From the NCBI RefSeq assembly GCF_001687545.1, contig NZ_CP016545.1, forward strand, positions 1,783,001 through 1,847,000: DNA of 64,000 bases, written 5' to 3'. The notes under the pieces were generated by a model. It had not been told where the DNA came from. It worked only from the letters and a program-made list of their open reading frames with translations, and did no database searches. Both the position numbers and the translations under genes were made by a program. This DNA comes from Paraurantiacibacter namhicola. GTDB lineage: Bacteria; Pseudomonadota; Alphaproteobacteria; Sphingomonadales; Sphingomonadaceae. Shown here in pieces: positions 1-10,040 of the stretch (the stretch's first letter is position 1; each line of letters opens with the position of its first letter).

Positions 1-398
1 TCTGGCGCGTAGCGATCCGTCCGGGAAAGCCGCTGATGCTGGCGCGCAAGGGCAAGACGACTGTCGTCGGCCTGCCGGGTAATCCGGTGTCCGCCTATGT
101 CACGGCCGTCCTGTTCGTGATGCCGCTCCTGCGTGCGCTGGGAGGAGCCAGCGATCCCCGAATGCAGACAATGGCGATGCCGCTTGCCGCGCCGATGCCG
201 GAAGGCGGGCCGAGGATGGAGTTCCACCGCGCCGTGCTGGACGAGGCTGGAGCCGCACCTATCGCCGAGCGTGACAGCAGCGCCCTTCGCGCCCTCGCAA
301 CGGCGCAGGCGCTCATCATCCGGCCCGCAGGATGCCCTGCATCACGGGCTGGCGACATCGTGCAGGTCTGTTGCCTCGAAAATGGCGGAATCGCTTGA
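1..398 (+). CDS. moeA: Molybdopterin molybdenumtransferase, C-terminal part (partial)
   Basis: This is the 3' end of a gene entering from the left; the frame is open from base 3 to the TGA at 396-398. The translation contains RPGKPLMLARKGKTTVVGLP followed by GNPVSAYVTAVLFVMPLL, the substrate-binding signature of the MoeA/gephyrin E domain, and then the small C-terminal beta domain. MoeA inserts molybdate into adenylylated molybdopterin in the cytoplasm. It lies just upstream of lexA on the same strand, but an SOS-type operator in the 88-bp gap suggests lexA has its own promoter. The N-terminal domains are outside the window. Confidence 0.9.
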   Translation, partial: WRVAIRPGKPLMLARKGKTTVVGLPGNPVSAYVTAVLFVMPLLRALGGASDPRMQTMAMPLAAPMPEGGPRMEFHRAVLDEAGAAPIAERDSSALRALATAQALIIRPAGCPASRAGDIVQVCCLENGGIA

Positions 399-422
399 CG
401 CACTGATGAATGTTGCTTAATC

Positions 423-437
423 GTTCCCTGTCCGTTC
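423..437 (+). promoter_or_regulatory. SOS box (LexA operator), GTTC-N7-GTTC
   Basis: GTTC (423-426), seven bases, then GTTC (434-437): an exact match to the direct-repeat SOS box known for Alphaproteobacteria (GTTCN7GTTC), unlike the CTG-N10-CAG box of Gammaproteobacteria. It ends 49 bp upstream of the lexA ATG at 487, the expected place for LexA autoregulation. That LexA binds here is inferred from motif and position. Confidence 0.85.
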
Positions 438-486
438 ACCAATCGACCCACTCGGGTTGACGTGTCCGCTGCAAGGAGGCCTTGGC

Positions 487-1173
487 ATGCTCACAGCCAA
501 GCAACACGAATTGCTCCAGTTCATCCAGCGCCGCCTGGAAGAATCCGGAATCTCCCCGTCTTTCGAGGAAATGAAGGAAGCGCTGGACCTGAAATCCAAG
601 TCCGGCGTCCACCGCCTGATTTCCGCCCTTGAAGAACGCGGCTTCATTCGCCGCCTGCCGAACCGCGCCCGTGCACTCGAAGTGCTGCGCGAGCCGGAAG
701 ATGTGAATGCCGGCGGTCGCAAGACGCCGACCAGCAACGACAATGTCGTCGAGTTCAAGGCTCCGGCGGCGGCTCCGGCTCCCGCCAACGACGTGGTCGA
801 GATCCCTCTGCATGGCCGCATTGCTGCCGGTGCGCCGATCGAGGCCTTCGAAGATCACCAGAGCCTGCCCGTCCCCGCCGCCCTGCTGGGCGCAGGTGAA
901 CATTACGCGCTCGAAGTTTCAGGCGATTCGATGATCGAGGCCGGCATCTTCGATGGCGACTTCGCCCTAGTCCGCAAGACCGACACCGCGCGCGATGGCG
1001 AAATCGTGGTCGCGCTGGTGCGCGGCGAGGAAGCCACGCTCAAATACCTGCGCCGCGACAGCGGGCAGGTGGTGCTGGACCCCGCGAACGCAAGCTATGA
1101 GCCGCAGATCTACAGCCAGAACGAAGTGCAGGTTCAGGGCAAGCTCGCAGGGCTGCTCCGCCGCTACCACTGA
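487..1173 (+). CDS. lexA: LexA repressor / self-cleaving peptidase
   Basis: 228 aa. The N-terminal winged helix (residues 1-70, starting [13 protein letters not shown]) binds SOS operators. The C-terminal S24 peptidase domain carries the Ala114-Gly115 cleavage site ([10 protein letters not shown]), the nucleophile Ser148 in SGDSM, and the general base Lys186 in EATLKYL. A TTG at 457 would give ten extra residues, but the ATG at 487 has AAGGAGG eight bases upstream and gives the family's conserved N-terminus. A low-complexity linker (about residues 71-102, rich in Ala/Pro) joins the domains. DNA damage via RecA filaments should trigger self-cleavage; the SOS box upstream indicates autoregulation. 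Confidence 0.97.
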   Translation: MLTAKQHELLQFIQRRLEESGISPSFEEMKEALDLKSKSGVHRLISALEERGFIRRLPNRARALEVLREPEDVNAGGRKTPTSNDNVVEFKAPAAAPAPANDVVEIPLHGRIAAGAPIEAFEDHQSLPVPAALLGAGEHYALEVSGDSMIEAGIFDGDFALVRKTDTARDGEIVVALVRGEEATLKYLRRDSGQVVLDPANASYEPQIYSQNEVQVQGKLAGLLRRYH

Positions 1174-1235
1174 TCCGGCATTTCGCCGCAGTTTGAGGCT
1201 GTGGGCGGCGCAGGACCGGACTTGCTCCGCTGTGC

Positions 1236-3422
1236 CTAGCGCCGCCCCCGGTCGCCCCACCAGCCATGTTCGCCCTGGCTTTGCGCAACCGTGGTGACCC
1301 GCGCATCCTCGCCGTCCAGCACGATGGCGAGGCCGCCACTTTCGGACAGCATACGCATATCCGCCTTCAATACACGCGGCTCGCATGTGCGCGGCAGCCA
1401 GCGCTCGGAAATGACGATGTCCGATCGTTCGCAGGCCGCGGCAAGGTCTCGCTCGGCAATCAGTTCACGACTCCGGCTGATCAGGACCTGCCAGGTGCGA
1501 CCGTCTCGCTCTACGCCGATCACGCAGAAGTCCGGGCTGCACCGCGCACCGGGCCAGTCTGCCAGCGGCACGGCTTCGCCCTGCACGCCCGCAAGCTCCA
1601 TCAGATTGCCGCGCGCATAGCTTGACCGGCTGTCCCGGAGCACCAGCAGCCGCTCGTCCTCCCCGGTGATACCGACATGCCGCCCGTCGCCTGAAACCAG
1701 CAGGTCCGGAACGGGCGTCGCAATCATCATCGCGGTGGCGACTGCCGCGGGCACAAAGCCCAGCAGTCTCGCCCTCCCTCGCCAGAGCGCCAGCCACAAT
1801 CCTCCCGCCACGAACAGCGCGAAGGCGGCATTGCCCATATGCGGCATCAGCTTGACCGCGCCCGGCTGCGCCGAAACCGTGTGCGCTATGCCCAGCAGCA
1901 GGTCGAGCGTCTGCCCTGCAAGCCACCACGCCGGTGCGCCCAGCCCGAACAGGTCCAGGAACAGCGCCAGCGCGATCAGCGGCATGGACAGGAATGTCAC
2001 CAGCGGGATGGCAACGACATTGGCCAGCGCCCCGTAAACGCCTGCCCGGTGGAAGTGGAACAGGACGATCGGCATCAAGGCTATCTCGATCACCATCCCA
2101 GTCACCAGAAGCATGAAAGCGCCCCGCCCCGTCCTCCGCAGCCAACCCTCTTCGCGCGGCCTCAGGAAGGCACGGACGGGCGCGCTGTTGTGCAAGGCGA
2201 CGATGGCTATCACGGCGGAAAAGCTCATCTGGAAGCTGGGCCCGACCAGCGTCTCCGGCCACAGCAGCAGCACGAAGGCCGCCGCCACGGCTACCATGCG
2301 CAGGCTCAGCGGCTCTCGCCCCAGTGCAAGGGCGATAAGCACCAGCACCGCGCCCACGCAGCTTCGCACCGTGGGCACCTGCGCGCCGGTCAGCAGGGTA
2401 TATCCAATCCCCGCCAGGGCCGCGATCCCGGCGGCCAGCACCGGCAGCCTGACACGCAGGACCAACCAAGGCCAGAGCGCCAGCAACCGGATTGCCAGCA
2501 TGTAAGCCGCCGCAATCACCGCGCTGACATGCAGTCCGCTGATCGAAAGCAGGTGCGTCAGCCCCGCGTCCCGCATCGCCTCCTCGTCTACCGACGAAAT
2601 GGCGCCGCGGTCCCCGCTGGCAAAGGCCGCCGCGATGGATCCCGCCGATCCGCCCAGATTGTCCCGGACATGCCCCGACAGGCGCCTTTGCAGGCTGCCG
2701 ATAAGCGAGCCCCTCTCGGCGCCCTCCAGCACCTCGACCTCGCCCAAAGCGCTGCCGGTGGCGGCATACCCCTGGAACCAGGCGGTGCGCGCAAAATCGT
2801 ATCCTCCTGGCAGCATGGGCGCTGCTGGCGGCATCAGGCGAGCGCGAAGGCGGACCACTGCGCCTTCCGTCAGGTCTGCCCGGTCGTTCTCCAACGGCAC
2901 GTTGACCCGCACCTTGATGGCCGAGCCGTCCTCTGGCGAGCGTGTGGCCATGACCAGCCTGACCCGTTCCTGCGAGGGTTGCTCGATACGCTCCAGCACC
3001 GTGCCCTCGAACGTGCCGAATACAGGCCTCTCCAACGCAGGCTGGCCGACCGTGGCCGAGCGCGCCCACGCCAATGCCAGCCCGATCGCAAACACCAGCC
3101 CCACCGCCATGCAGGCCCGCAGCAGCGCATCGCGATCCTCCCGCCCACGCCATGCGGCCAGCGCGCCCAGCACGAGAAATCCCGCCGCGGCCATGCTGGC
3201 AATCCAGCTCGCCGGCCCCGGAAGCGTGAACCACGATGCGATGCCCGCAGCAAAAGCCACCACCAGCCAAGGGCCCTTGTCGAAGCCTGCACGGCCCAGG
3301 GCGCCTTCAAGCGTGTCCGCGATGCTGGACAAAGCCGCGCGCATTCGCCAAGGCGTGTGCTGCAACGCAACATCGCCATCGCCCTCCCCCATGGGCACCA
3401 GTGGTGGCACGCGCGTGGCCAT
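1236..3422 (-). CDS. comEC: ComEC/Rec2-family DNA-uptake channel protein
   Basis: 728 aa integral membrane protein. After a short cytoplasmic start come membrane segments ([18 protein letters not shown] and a second hydrophobic stretch), an OB-like DUF4131 region (about 130-240), then the multi-spanning Competence domain. The latter has the hallmark [19 protein letters not shown] and [13 protein letters not shown] segments, and there is a C-terminal soluble domain lacking a clear metallo-beta-lactamase HxHxDH motif. ComEC carries single-stranded DNA across the inner membrane in competence. I chose the ATG at 3422 (MATRVPPL), since the longer GTG-type start at 3458 would overlap the divergent gltX. 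Other competence genes are not in view, so actual transformation is unproven. Confidence 0.85.
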   Translation of the reverse strand: MATRVPPLVPMGEGDGDVALQHTPWRMRAALSSIADTLEGALGRAGFDKGPWLVVAFAAGIASWFTLPGPASWIASMAAAGFLVLGALAAWRGREDRDALLRACMAVGLVFAIGLALAWARSATVGQPALERPVFGTFEGTVLERIEQPSQERVRLVMATRSPEDGSAIKVRVNVPLENDRADLTEGAVVRLRARLMPPAAPMLPGGYDFARTAWFQGYAATGSALGEVEVLEGAERGSLIGSLQRRLSGHVRDNLGGSAGSIAAAFASGDRGAISSVDEEAMRDAGLTHLLSISGLHVSAVIAAAYMLAIRLLALWPWLVLRVRLPVLAAGIAALAGIGYTLLTGAQVPTVRSCVGAVLVLIALALGREPLSLRMVAVAAAFVLLLWPETLVGPSFQMSFSAVIAIVALHNSAPVRAFLRPREEGWLRRTGRGAFMLLVTGMVIEIALMPIVLFHFHRAGVYGALANVVAIPLVTFLSMPLIALALFLDLFGLGAPAWWLAGQTLDLLLGIAHTVSAQPGAVKLMPHMGNAAFALFVAGGLWLALWRGRARLLGFVPAAVATAMMIATPVPDLLVSGDGRHVGITGEDERLLVLRDSRSSYARGNLMELAGVQGEAVPLADWPGARCSPDFCVIGVERDGRTWQVLISRSRELIAERDLAAACERSDIVISERWLPRTCEPRVLKADMRMLSESGGLAIVLDGEDARVTTVAQSQGEHGWWGDRGRR

Positions 3423-3451
3423 CAAATCGATTGGATAGGAAAGACAGCCCA

Positions 3452-4888
3452 ATGGCAAGCGGCAGCGACGGCAATTTCGGCTCTGACCGCCAGGTCGTCA
3501 CCCGTTTTGCACCATCGCCCACCGGTTTCCTGCATATCGGCGGCGCGCGTACGGCGCTGTTCAACTGGCTGTTCGCAAAGCATCACGGCGGCAAGGCGCT
3601 GCTGCGGATCGAGGATACGGACCGCAAGCGCAGCACGCAGGATGCGATCGACGCGATCCTGGATGGCCTGTCCTGGCTTGGCCTCGAATATGATGCGGAC
3701 CCGATCTACCAGTCGCAGCGGGCGGACCGGCACCGCGAAGTGGCGCTGAAGCTGCTCGAAGCAGGCCATGCTTACAAGTGCTTCGCAACGCCCGAAGAGC
3801 TGGAGCAGATGCGCGCAGAGCAGCGGGCCAACAAGCAGCCGATGCGCTACGATGGCCGCTGGCGCGATCGCGACCCGTCCGAAGCGCCCGGCGGCACGCC
3901 CTTCACCGTGCGCCTGAAGACCGCGACCGAAGGCGAGACCGTTATCGAGGACGCCGTGCAGGGGCGCGTCGCGGTGAAGAATGCCGAAATCGACGATTAT
4001 ATCCTGCTTCGCGCCGATGGCACGCCGACTTACATGCTCGCCGTGGTGGTCGACGATATCGACATGGGCTGCACGCACATCATCCGCGGCGACGATCACC
4101 TCAACAACGCCTTCCGCCAGCTGCCGATCATCCATGCCATGCAGGGGATCGAGGACGGTTGGGAGCAGCCCGTCTATGCCCATGTCCCGCTGATCCACGG
4201 CAATGACGGCGCCAAGCTCTCCAAGCGCCATGGCGCAACCGGCGTGGAAGCTTACCGCGACGAGCTGGGCATCCTGCCCGAGGCCATGTGCAATTACCTG
4301 CTGCGCCTTGGCTGGGGCCACGGCGACCAGGAAGAATTCAGCCGCGAGGAAGCGATTGCCGCTTTCGACCTCGCCGGTGTCGGCAAGAGCCCGAGCCGCT
4401 TCGACATGAAGAAGCTGCTGAACATGAACGGCAATTACATTCGCGAGGCCGACGATGTGCGTCTGGCCACGCTGGCCGCACAGGAAATGGGCGGCAAGGT
4501 AGACGAGACGCTACTTGCCGAAGCCATGCCTGTGCTGAAGACCCGGGCGCGCGACATCAAGGAACTGGCCGAAGGGGCAGCATTCCTCTTCACGCAGCGT
4601 CCGCTGGAACTTACCGAGAAGGCCGCTGGTTTACTCGGTGACGATGCCCGCGCGATGCTGGCAAAAATCTCTTCGCGGCTGCGCGGGATAAGCGACTGGA
4701 CGACAGACGCTTTGGAAGCCAGTCTGAAGGCATATGCGGAAGAGCTGGGGCTTGGCCTCGGCAAGCTTGCGCAGCCGCTTCGTGCGGCACTGACCGGGAC
4801 GACAACCTCGCCCGGGATATTCGATGTGCTGGTGCTTCTTGGGAAAGAAGAAAGCCTCGCCCGGATCGACGATCAAGCGAACGGCTGA
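3452..4888 (+). CDS. gltX: Glutamate--tRNA ligase
   Basis: 478 aa class I aminoacyl-tRNA synthetase that charges tRNA-Glu with glutamate (possibly also tRNA-Gln for amidation, common where GlnRS is missing). The HIGH-type motif is HIGG (about 28-31, in [14 protein letters not shown]) and the KMSKS-type motif is KLSKRHG (about 255). The C-terminal helical anticodon-binding domain is complete. The ATG at 3452 has AGGA a few bases upstream and gives the normal N-terminus; an open frame continues upstream only as antisense of comEC. It reads into gltA 41 bp further on. Confidence 0.97.
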   Translation: MASGSDGNFGSDRQVVTRFAPSPTGFLHIGGARTALFNWLFAKHHGGKALLRIEDTDRKRSTQDAIDAILDGLSWLGLEYDADPIYQSQRADRHREVALKLLEAGHAYKCFATPEELEQMRAEQRANKQPMRYDGRWRDRDPSEAPGGTPFTVRLKTATEGETVIEDAVQGRVAVKNAEIDDYILLRADGTPTYMLAVVVDDIDMGCTHIIRGDDHLNNAFRQLPIIHAMQGIEDGWEQPVYAHVPLIHGNDGAKLSKRHGATGVEAYRDELGILPEAMCNYLLRLGWGHGDQEEFSREEAIAAFDLAGVGKSPSRFDMKKLLNMNGNYIREADDVRLATLAAQEMGGKVDETLLAEAMPVLKTRARDIKELAEGAAFLFTQRPLELTEKAAGLLGDDARAMLAKISSRLRGISDWTTDALEASLKAYAEELGLGLGKLAQPLRAALTGTTTSPGIFDVLVLLGKEESLARIDDQANG

Positions 4889-4929
4889 ACAGGCCCGGCA
4901 ACAGACAAGACGTTAACAGGAGAAGCCAG

Positions 4930-6216
4930 GTGGCTGACAAACAGGCGAAACTAGAGCTTGGCGGCGAGAGCCACGATTTCCCGGTGCTGGAAGGCACCTG
5001 CGGCCCCGACGTGGTCGATATCCGCAAGATGTACGGCACGACCGGCAAGTTCACCTACGATCCGGGCTACAAGTCCACGGCCAGCTGCGAAAGCGCGCTG
5101 ACCTATATCGACGGCCAGGAAGGCGTCCTGCTTCACCGCGGCTATCCCATCGGCCAGCTGGCCGAGAAATCCAGCTTCATGGAAGTCAGCTACCTGCTGC
5201 TGAACGGCGAACTGCCGAGCTCGGACGAGCTGGACGATTTCACTTACACCATCACGCGGCACACCATGCTGCATGACCAAATGCGCCAGTTCTACCAGGG
5301 TTTCCGCCGCGATGCGCACCCGATGGCCATCATGTGCGGTGTCGTGGGCGCGCTTTCGGCATTCTACCATGACAGCACGGACATTTCCGATCCCGAACAC
5401 CGGAAGATTTCCAGCCACCGCCTGATCGCCAAGATGCCCACGATTGCGGCGATGGCTTACAAGTATTCGGTCGGCCAACCCTTCCTCTATCCGGACAATT
5501 CGCTCAGCTACACGGGCAATTTCCTGCGCATGACCTTCGGCGTTCCGGCCGAGGAATACGAGGTCATCCCCGAGGTCGAGAGCGCGATGGACAAGATCTT
5601 CATCCTGCACGCCGATCACGAGCAGAACGCTTCCACCTCCACGGTGCGACTGGCCGGTTCTTCGGGCGCAAACCCCTTCGCCTGTATCTCGGCCGGCATC
5701 GCCTGCCTTTGGGGCCCGGCCCATGGCGGCGCGAACGAGGCAGCGCTGAACATGCTGCGCGAAATCGGCACGCCGGACCGCATCCCACATTACATCGAGC
5801 GCGCGAAGGACAAGAACGACCCGTTCCGCCTGATGGGTTTCGGCCACCGCGTGTACAAGAATTACGATCCCCGCGCGGCGGTGATGCAGAAGACGGTGCG
5901 CGAAGTGTTCGAGGCGCTGAACGTGAAGGACCCGGTGTTCGAAACGGCCCTGCAGCTGGAAGAAATCGCCCTGAACGACGATTATTTCCGCGAGAAGAAG
6001 CTGTTCCCCAATGTGGACTTCTATTCCGGCATTATCCTGTCGGCCATCGGCTTCCCGACCACCATGTTCACCGCGCTGTTTGCGCTCGCCCGCACCGTGG
6101 GCTGGGTTGCGCAGTGGAACGAGATGATCTCCGATCCCGGCCAGGTCATCGGCCGTCCGCGCCAGCTCTACACCGGTCCCACGCAGCGCGACTACGTGCC
6201 GCTGGACCAGAGGTAA
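4930..6216 (+). CDS. gltA: Citrate synthase
   Basis: 428 aa, the length of the NADH-sensitive type II bacterial enzyme. It condenses oxaloacetate and acetyl-CoA to citrate at the entry to the TCA cycle. The catalytic triad is visible and falls at almost the same positions as in E. coli: His in [11 protein letters not shown] (about 265), His in [13 protein letters not shown] (about 304) and Asp in NVDFYSG (about 362). The N-terminal domain seen in hexameric type II enzymes is present. The start is a GTG at 4930 with AGGAGA at 4918-4923. It is probably co-transcribed with gltX and the small membrane gene after it. Confidence 0.97.
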   Translation: MADKQAKLELGGESHDFPVLEGTCGPDVVDIRKMYGTTGKFTYDPGYKSTASCESALTYIDGQEGVLLHRGYPIGQLAEKSSFMEVSYLLLNGELPSSDELDDFTYTITRHTMLHDQMRQFYQGFRRDAHPMAIMCGVVGALSAFYHDSTDISDPEHRKISSHRLIAKMPTIAAMAYKYSVGQPFLYPDNSLSYTGNFLRMTFGVPAEEYEVIPEVESAMDKIFILHADHEQNASTSTVRLAGSSGANPFACISAGIACLWGPAHGGANEAALNMLREIGTPDRIPHYIERAKDKNDPFRLMGFGHRVYKNYDPRAAVMQKTVREVFEALNVKDPVFETALQLEEIALNDDYFREKKLFPNVDFYSGIILSAIGFPTTMFTALFALARTVGWVAQWNEMISDPGQVIGRPRQLYTGPTQRDYVPLDQR

Positions 6217-6225
6217 GAGGGCGAC

Positions 6226-6423
6226 ATGGGCAAGCTACTCGTCATAATCGGAGCCACCGTTGCCGTTTTCGGTGGGTTTTTCATGCTGCAGGGCCTGGGC
6301 ATCATCATGTGGCCGGCCGAAAGCTTCATGCTCGCAAACGAGACATGGGTGACCAATGGCGCCATCATCATGGTGGCAGGCCTGCTGGTGGTGATCCTCG
6401 GCCGGCGGATCGGCCGGCGCTGA
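6226..6423 (+). CDS. Small two-helix membrane protein, unknown function
   Basis: 65 aa, starting 10 bp after the gltA stop with GAGGGCG as ribosome-binding site, so it is probably translated from the gltA transcript. Two hydrophobic helices (about 4-24 and 44-60) flank a short loop, and the tail is basic (GRRIGRR), which suggests a cytoplasmic C-terminus. I do not recognise a characterised family. Its stop is 19 bp from the stop of the convergent kinase-like gene. A spurious frame is possible but unlikely given spacing and the clean transmembrane pattern. Confidence 0.7.
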   Translation: MGKLLVIIGATVAVFGGFFMLQGLGIIMWPAESFMLANETWVTNGAIIMVAGLLVVILGRRIGRR

Positions 6424-6442
6424 CGACAGATTGGCGGGCTTC

Positions 6443-7816
6443 TCAGCTCGCTTCGACAGGCAATGAAAGCGTGAAGCGGGCACCCTGCCCTTTCGCGCTT
6501 TCGACTGTCAGGTCTCCGCCCATTGCCCGGGCCAGCCTGCGCGAGATGTAAAGGCCAAGGCCCGAGCCTCCATCGCCGGAGCGACCAAGCCGCTCGAACT
6601 TCTCGAACACCTTTTCCTGCTGGTCCTCGTCCAGTCCCTCACCCTGGTCGGCCACGGTGATGCGGGCGATCTTGCCGTCCTGCTCTGCACGGAGCCACAC
6701 TTGCGATTCCTCGGGCGCATAGCGAAGCGCATTGCCGAGCAGGTTAAGCAGGATCTGTAGGACACGGCGGAATTCGCCCACTGCGGCTACGGACTCGTCC
6801 TGTTTGGGCGCGTCTATCGTAATGCCACTATCGCGCGCACGGACTGACAGGATGCCGGCGGCGCGCCGCGCCACGTCGGCCAGGTCGATCTCGTCCGGTG
6901 CGGTCGAAAATTCGTCTGCTTCGACGATCTCCAGCGTGGACAGGTCCTCCAGCAGGGCCAACAAATGCTCGCCCGCCTGCGCGATGTCGGCGGCGTAATT
7001 GCTGTATTCGTCGGCCAGCGGACCGGCCAGCTGGGTACGGATCGTCTCCGCATTGGCGATGATGCGCGCGATGGGCTGGCGCAGCACTGGGGCGATATCC
7101 TTGCCGATGGCTGCGTTGAAGCCGCGCGGTTTGCTCGCGCGTTTGGCCGATGACCTGTCCTCCGGCGCACGGACGGAGCTGAAGAACAGCTCGAAGCCCT
7201 GGCTGCCCGGCTTTGCGCGGCCCAGAGGGACGAGCACAGCCTTCCACTCTCGGCTCGAGCCCGGAATGCTGACAGCGGCGCCATCCAGCAGGCGCCAGTG
7301 CATGGGTTGTTCCTGCTCGAATCCCGGCAGATCCACAAAATCCGTCCATGGGCGACCTCGCCCGCCTCGCATGGCTTCTGCCAGCGGAGCGAGCCCTTCG
7401 CTTTCCAGCGTGACGGCCTGGACTTCCTGGTCAGGGCCGAGCCGCGCGCCGAACTCGGCCACCTGCCGCTCGATGGCGATACGGCGTTCTTCGGCCAGTT
7501 CCTGGTCTTCCTTGGGCAGCGGGAATGTACGCCAGTTGGCAAGGCCGATGGTACAGCCATCGCCCGCCTCGTCAGGTTCCACTTCGACCCAGGCCGTGAT
7601 CCGCTCCTCGGAATCACGCGCCTCGATCGCGCGGGCCAGCTTCATGCCGTAACGGCGGCACTTGCGGACCAGCTCCAGCAGGGCCGGCGTCGCGATACGG
7701 CCCGGCAGCTCCCCGCCGTTGCGCAATTGCAGCCCGGCGAGCGGCTCGTCTGCCTCGACGAGCCGGTCCTGCCCGTCGGTGCGGGCCTGTGCCAGGAAGG
7801 GTACGGTTGCGCTCAT
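6443..7816 (-). CDS. Histidine-kinase-like protein without the phosphoacceptor histidine
   Basis: 457 aa, soluble, no membrane segments. The first 230 residues are an unassigned sensory region. Residues 235-300 resemble a DHp dimerisation helix, but the usual S-H-E-L-R-x-P-L reads A-P-V-L-R-Q-P-I (242-249), so the phosphorylatable His is replaced by Pro243. The ATP-binding domain looks intact: N box with NALRY (362-366), G1 DQGEG (390-394), F box FEKFERL (404-410) and G2 GSGLGLYI (418-425). It may be a pseudokinase, or may bind ATP and control a partner. It follows an uncharacterised gene by 8 bp, forming a two-gene operon. No response regulator is adjacent. Confidence 0.8.
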   Translation of the reverse strand: MSATVPFLAQARTDGQDRLVEADEPLAGLQLRNGGELPGRIATPALLELVRKCRRYGMKLARAIEARDSEERITAWVEVEPDEAGDGCTIGLANWRTFPLPKEDQELAEERRIAIERQVAEFGARLGPDQEVQAVTLESEGLAPLAEAMRGGRGRPWTDFVDLPGFEQEQPMHWRLLDGAAVSIPGSSREWKAVLVPLGRAKPGSQGFELFFSSVRAPEDRSSAKRASKPRGFNAAIGKDIAPVLRQPIARIIANAETIRTQLAGPLADEYSNYAADIAQAGEHLLALLEDLSTLEIVEADEFSTAPDEIDLADVARRAAGILSVRARDSGITIDAPKQDESVAAVGEFRRVLQILLNLLGNALRYAPEESQVWLRAEQDGKIARITVADQGEGLDEDQQEKVFEKFERLGRSGDGGSGLGLYISRRLARAMGGDLTVESAKGQGARFTLSLPVEAS

Positions 7817-7824
7817 GGGAAGGG

Positions 7825-8778
7825 TCAGCCGAAATCGGGCTCCGGCTCTTCCGCAAGCAGGGATGCGGCGCGGTCGGCGGACATGGTGTCGAAACCGTCA
7901 GGCATGGTGATCTGCGGGTGCAGGTAAAGGAATTGCTCCTCCACATCGCGCGGGTTCAGGCCGGATGCGCGCAGCGCCAGCGCAAGGCGGGCGAACTGGC
8001 GATCGGTGAAGGACAGCACGGCGAGGTCACGCTGCTGGCCCGATGCCATGGCCAGGGCGCTGGCGAAGATCGCCACACCGGCATGGTCGATATCGAGAGC
8101 CTTTACGGCCTTGTCACCCATGCGGCTGAGCAGGCGCGAGATCTGGCCAAGGCGGCTGGCGCTTTCGTCATAGGCATCGCGCAGCGCGCGTTCCGCCTTT
8201 TCGACGGGCTCTTCGGGCTCGCCCTCGTCTTCCGCCACATTGCGCATGACGAGCAGCGCGCGGTGGAGAAGGTCGCCCGGCAATTCGGCAATAGGTAGCG
8301 CCATGCGCTCTACCCCTTGCGAGAACCGCGCCTGCGCGCTCAGCACGCCCATCGCTGCGCTGGCCATCGCCGGGTCGGACGATGCGACCAGTTCCTGGAG
8401 CAGCGGGGAGAGGACCCCGTCGATATTGCTGCGCTTCTGCAGGCGGGAGGCGACCTGCGCCTCCACCACCAGCGATTGCGCGTGGGAAAGCAGCGGCACT
8501 TCGCACAGCAGTGCGTGGAGCAGCGGCTCCTGCCGTTTCTGGGCGAAATGGCCGGCATCTGGCACTCCGGCGGCGTCGGCCTGCGCAAACAGCATGTCGC
8601 GGGCGATGCGCGTCATCATGCCGCGGACGCGGGCGATAACCTCGTCCCCGAACAGGCCGTTTTCGTCATTGGCGAGCAAATGTTGCAGGATCGGCCCGCA
8701 GCTCGCAATCACAGCGTCGCCCAGCGCCAATTCGTGGCGCATCGTTTCCTCAACCGGAAGGACGGCAGTATCGTTCAT
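7825..8778 (-). CDS. Uncharacterised alpha-helical cytoplasmic protein, partner of the kinase-like gene
   Basis: 317 aa, with no signal peptide or membrane helix. It is mostly Ala/Leu-rich helix resembling the helical-repeat DUF2336-type proteins of Alphaproteobacteria, but that assignment is only a resemblance. The chosen ATG (8778, MNDTAVLPVEE) has GAGGG seven bases upstream; a start at 8808 would add ten residues without a good ribosome-binding site. The stop is 8 bp before the start of the His-less kinase-like protein, so the two are probably made together and may act in one signalling pathway. No catalytic motif was found. Confidence 0.7.
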   Translation of the reverse strand: MNDTAVLPVEETMRHELALGDAVIASCGPILQHLLANDENGLFGDEVIARVRGMMTRIARDMLFAQADAAGVPDAGHFAQKRQEPLLHALLCEVPLLSHAQSLVVEAQVASRLQKRSNIDGVLSPLLQELVASSDPAMASAAMGVLSAQARFSQGVERMALPIAELPGDLLHRALLVMRNVAEDEGEPEEPVEKAERALRDAYDESASRLGQISRLLSRMGDKAVKALDIDHAGVAIFASALAMASGQQRDLAVLSFTDRQFARLALALRASGLNPRDVEEQFLYLHPQITMPDGFDTMSADRAASLLAEEPEPDFG

Positions 8779-8831
8779 GTAAGCCCTCGGTAATCGCACG
8801 ATTTCCATAGGCCCATAGGGTTAAGACCGTA

Positions 8832-9989
8832 TTAGCCGCGTGCTCTTTCCGGCCAGAGGGCCAGCAGGGCAAGCGCAAGGATGGTCCAGAGCATGGCGGC
8901 CGGTGCGAACTGACCCGCCGCCGCGGCAATCGACGCCCCGGCGCAGAGCAGCCCCCGATCCCGCAGGATGTCGGACAGCGTCAGCCGCAACCGCGCGAGG
9001 GAGCGGATGGACAACACCAGCACGAGCGGCACGAAGATCCGCGGGCCGAGCGGACCGAGCGAGGACAGCACGACGACAACCACGAATGCAGCGTCGATGA
9101 CCAGCAGCCCAGCCATGGGCATGCGCGCCTGTTTGACAATGTTTTTCAGTCCCTTGCGGGCGATCCTGTGCCGCGCGGCGCCGAGATGGTGGACCAGCGC
9201 GGCAAGCGCCAGCAGGGCAAGCCCCCAGGCCGTCTCCCGGTATGCACCCGATGCCAGCGCCCCGCCGACCAGCAAGGCCGAAAGCAGGGGCCAGGCATAG
9301 CCCGGCAGGCCCGGAAGGCGGGCCGCGGCCAAGCGCGCGAGCAGGCCGCCCAGCCAGCGCGACGGCGCTGCCGGCAGGACGCCGCCTGCGGATATCAGGA
9401 ATTTCGGTGCGTAATCCTCGACCTGGCTGCGGGCGACAAAAAGGCGCCAGTCACCGCGATCGAGGTGCTCCTTGCTAACCGGCACGAGGCGGACATTGGA
9501 TTGCCGCGCGCCGCGCAGCAGCCCGGAAACCGGGTCGGCATCGTCGGGCAGAACGCTGAGGCGCTCCACCACCTGTCCCGGCGCGACTAGAACGCCGGCC
9601 CATGCGGTATCCGCATCGATGCGCTCGAAACCCGCCGACATTCCGGCATCGGCCGGGAAGGCGAGCACGCCGCGCTCCTTCGCCAGCGATTGCAGCGCCG
9701 GGTCACGCCGGTCGTTGATCAGCAGGCCCGGCGCGAGCACGATGATATCGTCTGCCGCGCCCACCAGGCCCAGCAGTCGGCGCGCAATGGCCGGAACGCA
9801 CTGGAAGGAAAGTCCCGCACCCTCCGCCTGCGTGCGCAGGGCGATGGCGGCGGGATCGGCCCCGTGGCCCAGCGCAATCACACGCTCCGCCCCAAGGTCC
9901 ATGGCAAGGTCCAGCTGCCGCTCGGCCAGCGTTGCCCCGGCCAGCTCTGCCCCAGCGCCGCCATTGATCCCGATTATCGCTATTCGCAT
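8832..9989 (-). CDS. Two-domain protein: soluble Rossmann-like N-terminus plus multi-spanning membrane C-terminus
   Basis: 385 aa from the ATG at 9989 (MRIAIIGINGGAGAELAGAT). Residues 1-190 look like an alpha/beta nucleotide-binding or nucleotidyltransferase-like domain: a hydrophobic strand, a Gly-rich turn, then conserved-looking PADAG and LLRGARQSN stretches. Residues 230-385 hold about five hydrophobic segments. The layout recalls bifunctional cytidylyltransferase/CDP-alcohol phosphotransferase enzymes, but I could not find the CDP-alcohol motif (DGxxAR...GxxxDxxxD), so that function is not supported. Function unknown. It is transcribed between two signalling-type genes. Confidence 0.65.
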   Translation of the reverse strand: MRIAIIGINGGAGAELAGATLAERQLDLAMDLGAERVIALGHGADPAAIALRTQAEGAGLSFQCVPAIARRLLGLVGAADDIIVLAPGLLINDRRDPALQSLAKERGVLAFPADAGMSAGFERIDADTAWAGVLVAPGQVVERLSVLPDDADPVSGLLRGARQSNVRLVPVSKEHLDRGDWRLFVARSQVEDYAPKFLISAGGVLPAAPSRWLGGLLARLAAARLPGLPGYAWPLLSALLVGGALASGAYRETAWGLALLALAALVHHLGAARHRIARKGLKNIVKQARMPMAGLLVIDAAFVVVVVLSSLGPLGPRIFVPLVLVLSIRSLARLRLTLSDILRDRGLLCAGASIAAAAGQFAPAAMLWTILALALLALWPERARG

Positions 9990-10040
9990 GGTGCGCGGTT
10001 TACCCGCCGCGCCCTGCCCTGCCAAGCAAACTGTGGCGAC

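Noticed and set aside
1839-3749. Plus-strand open frame of about 636 codons opposite comEC
   Set aside because: Antisense to comEC and overlaps the true gltX start; no recognisable protein features.
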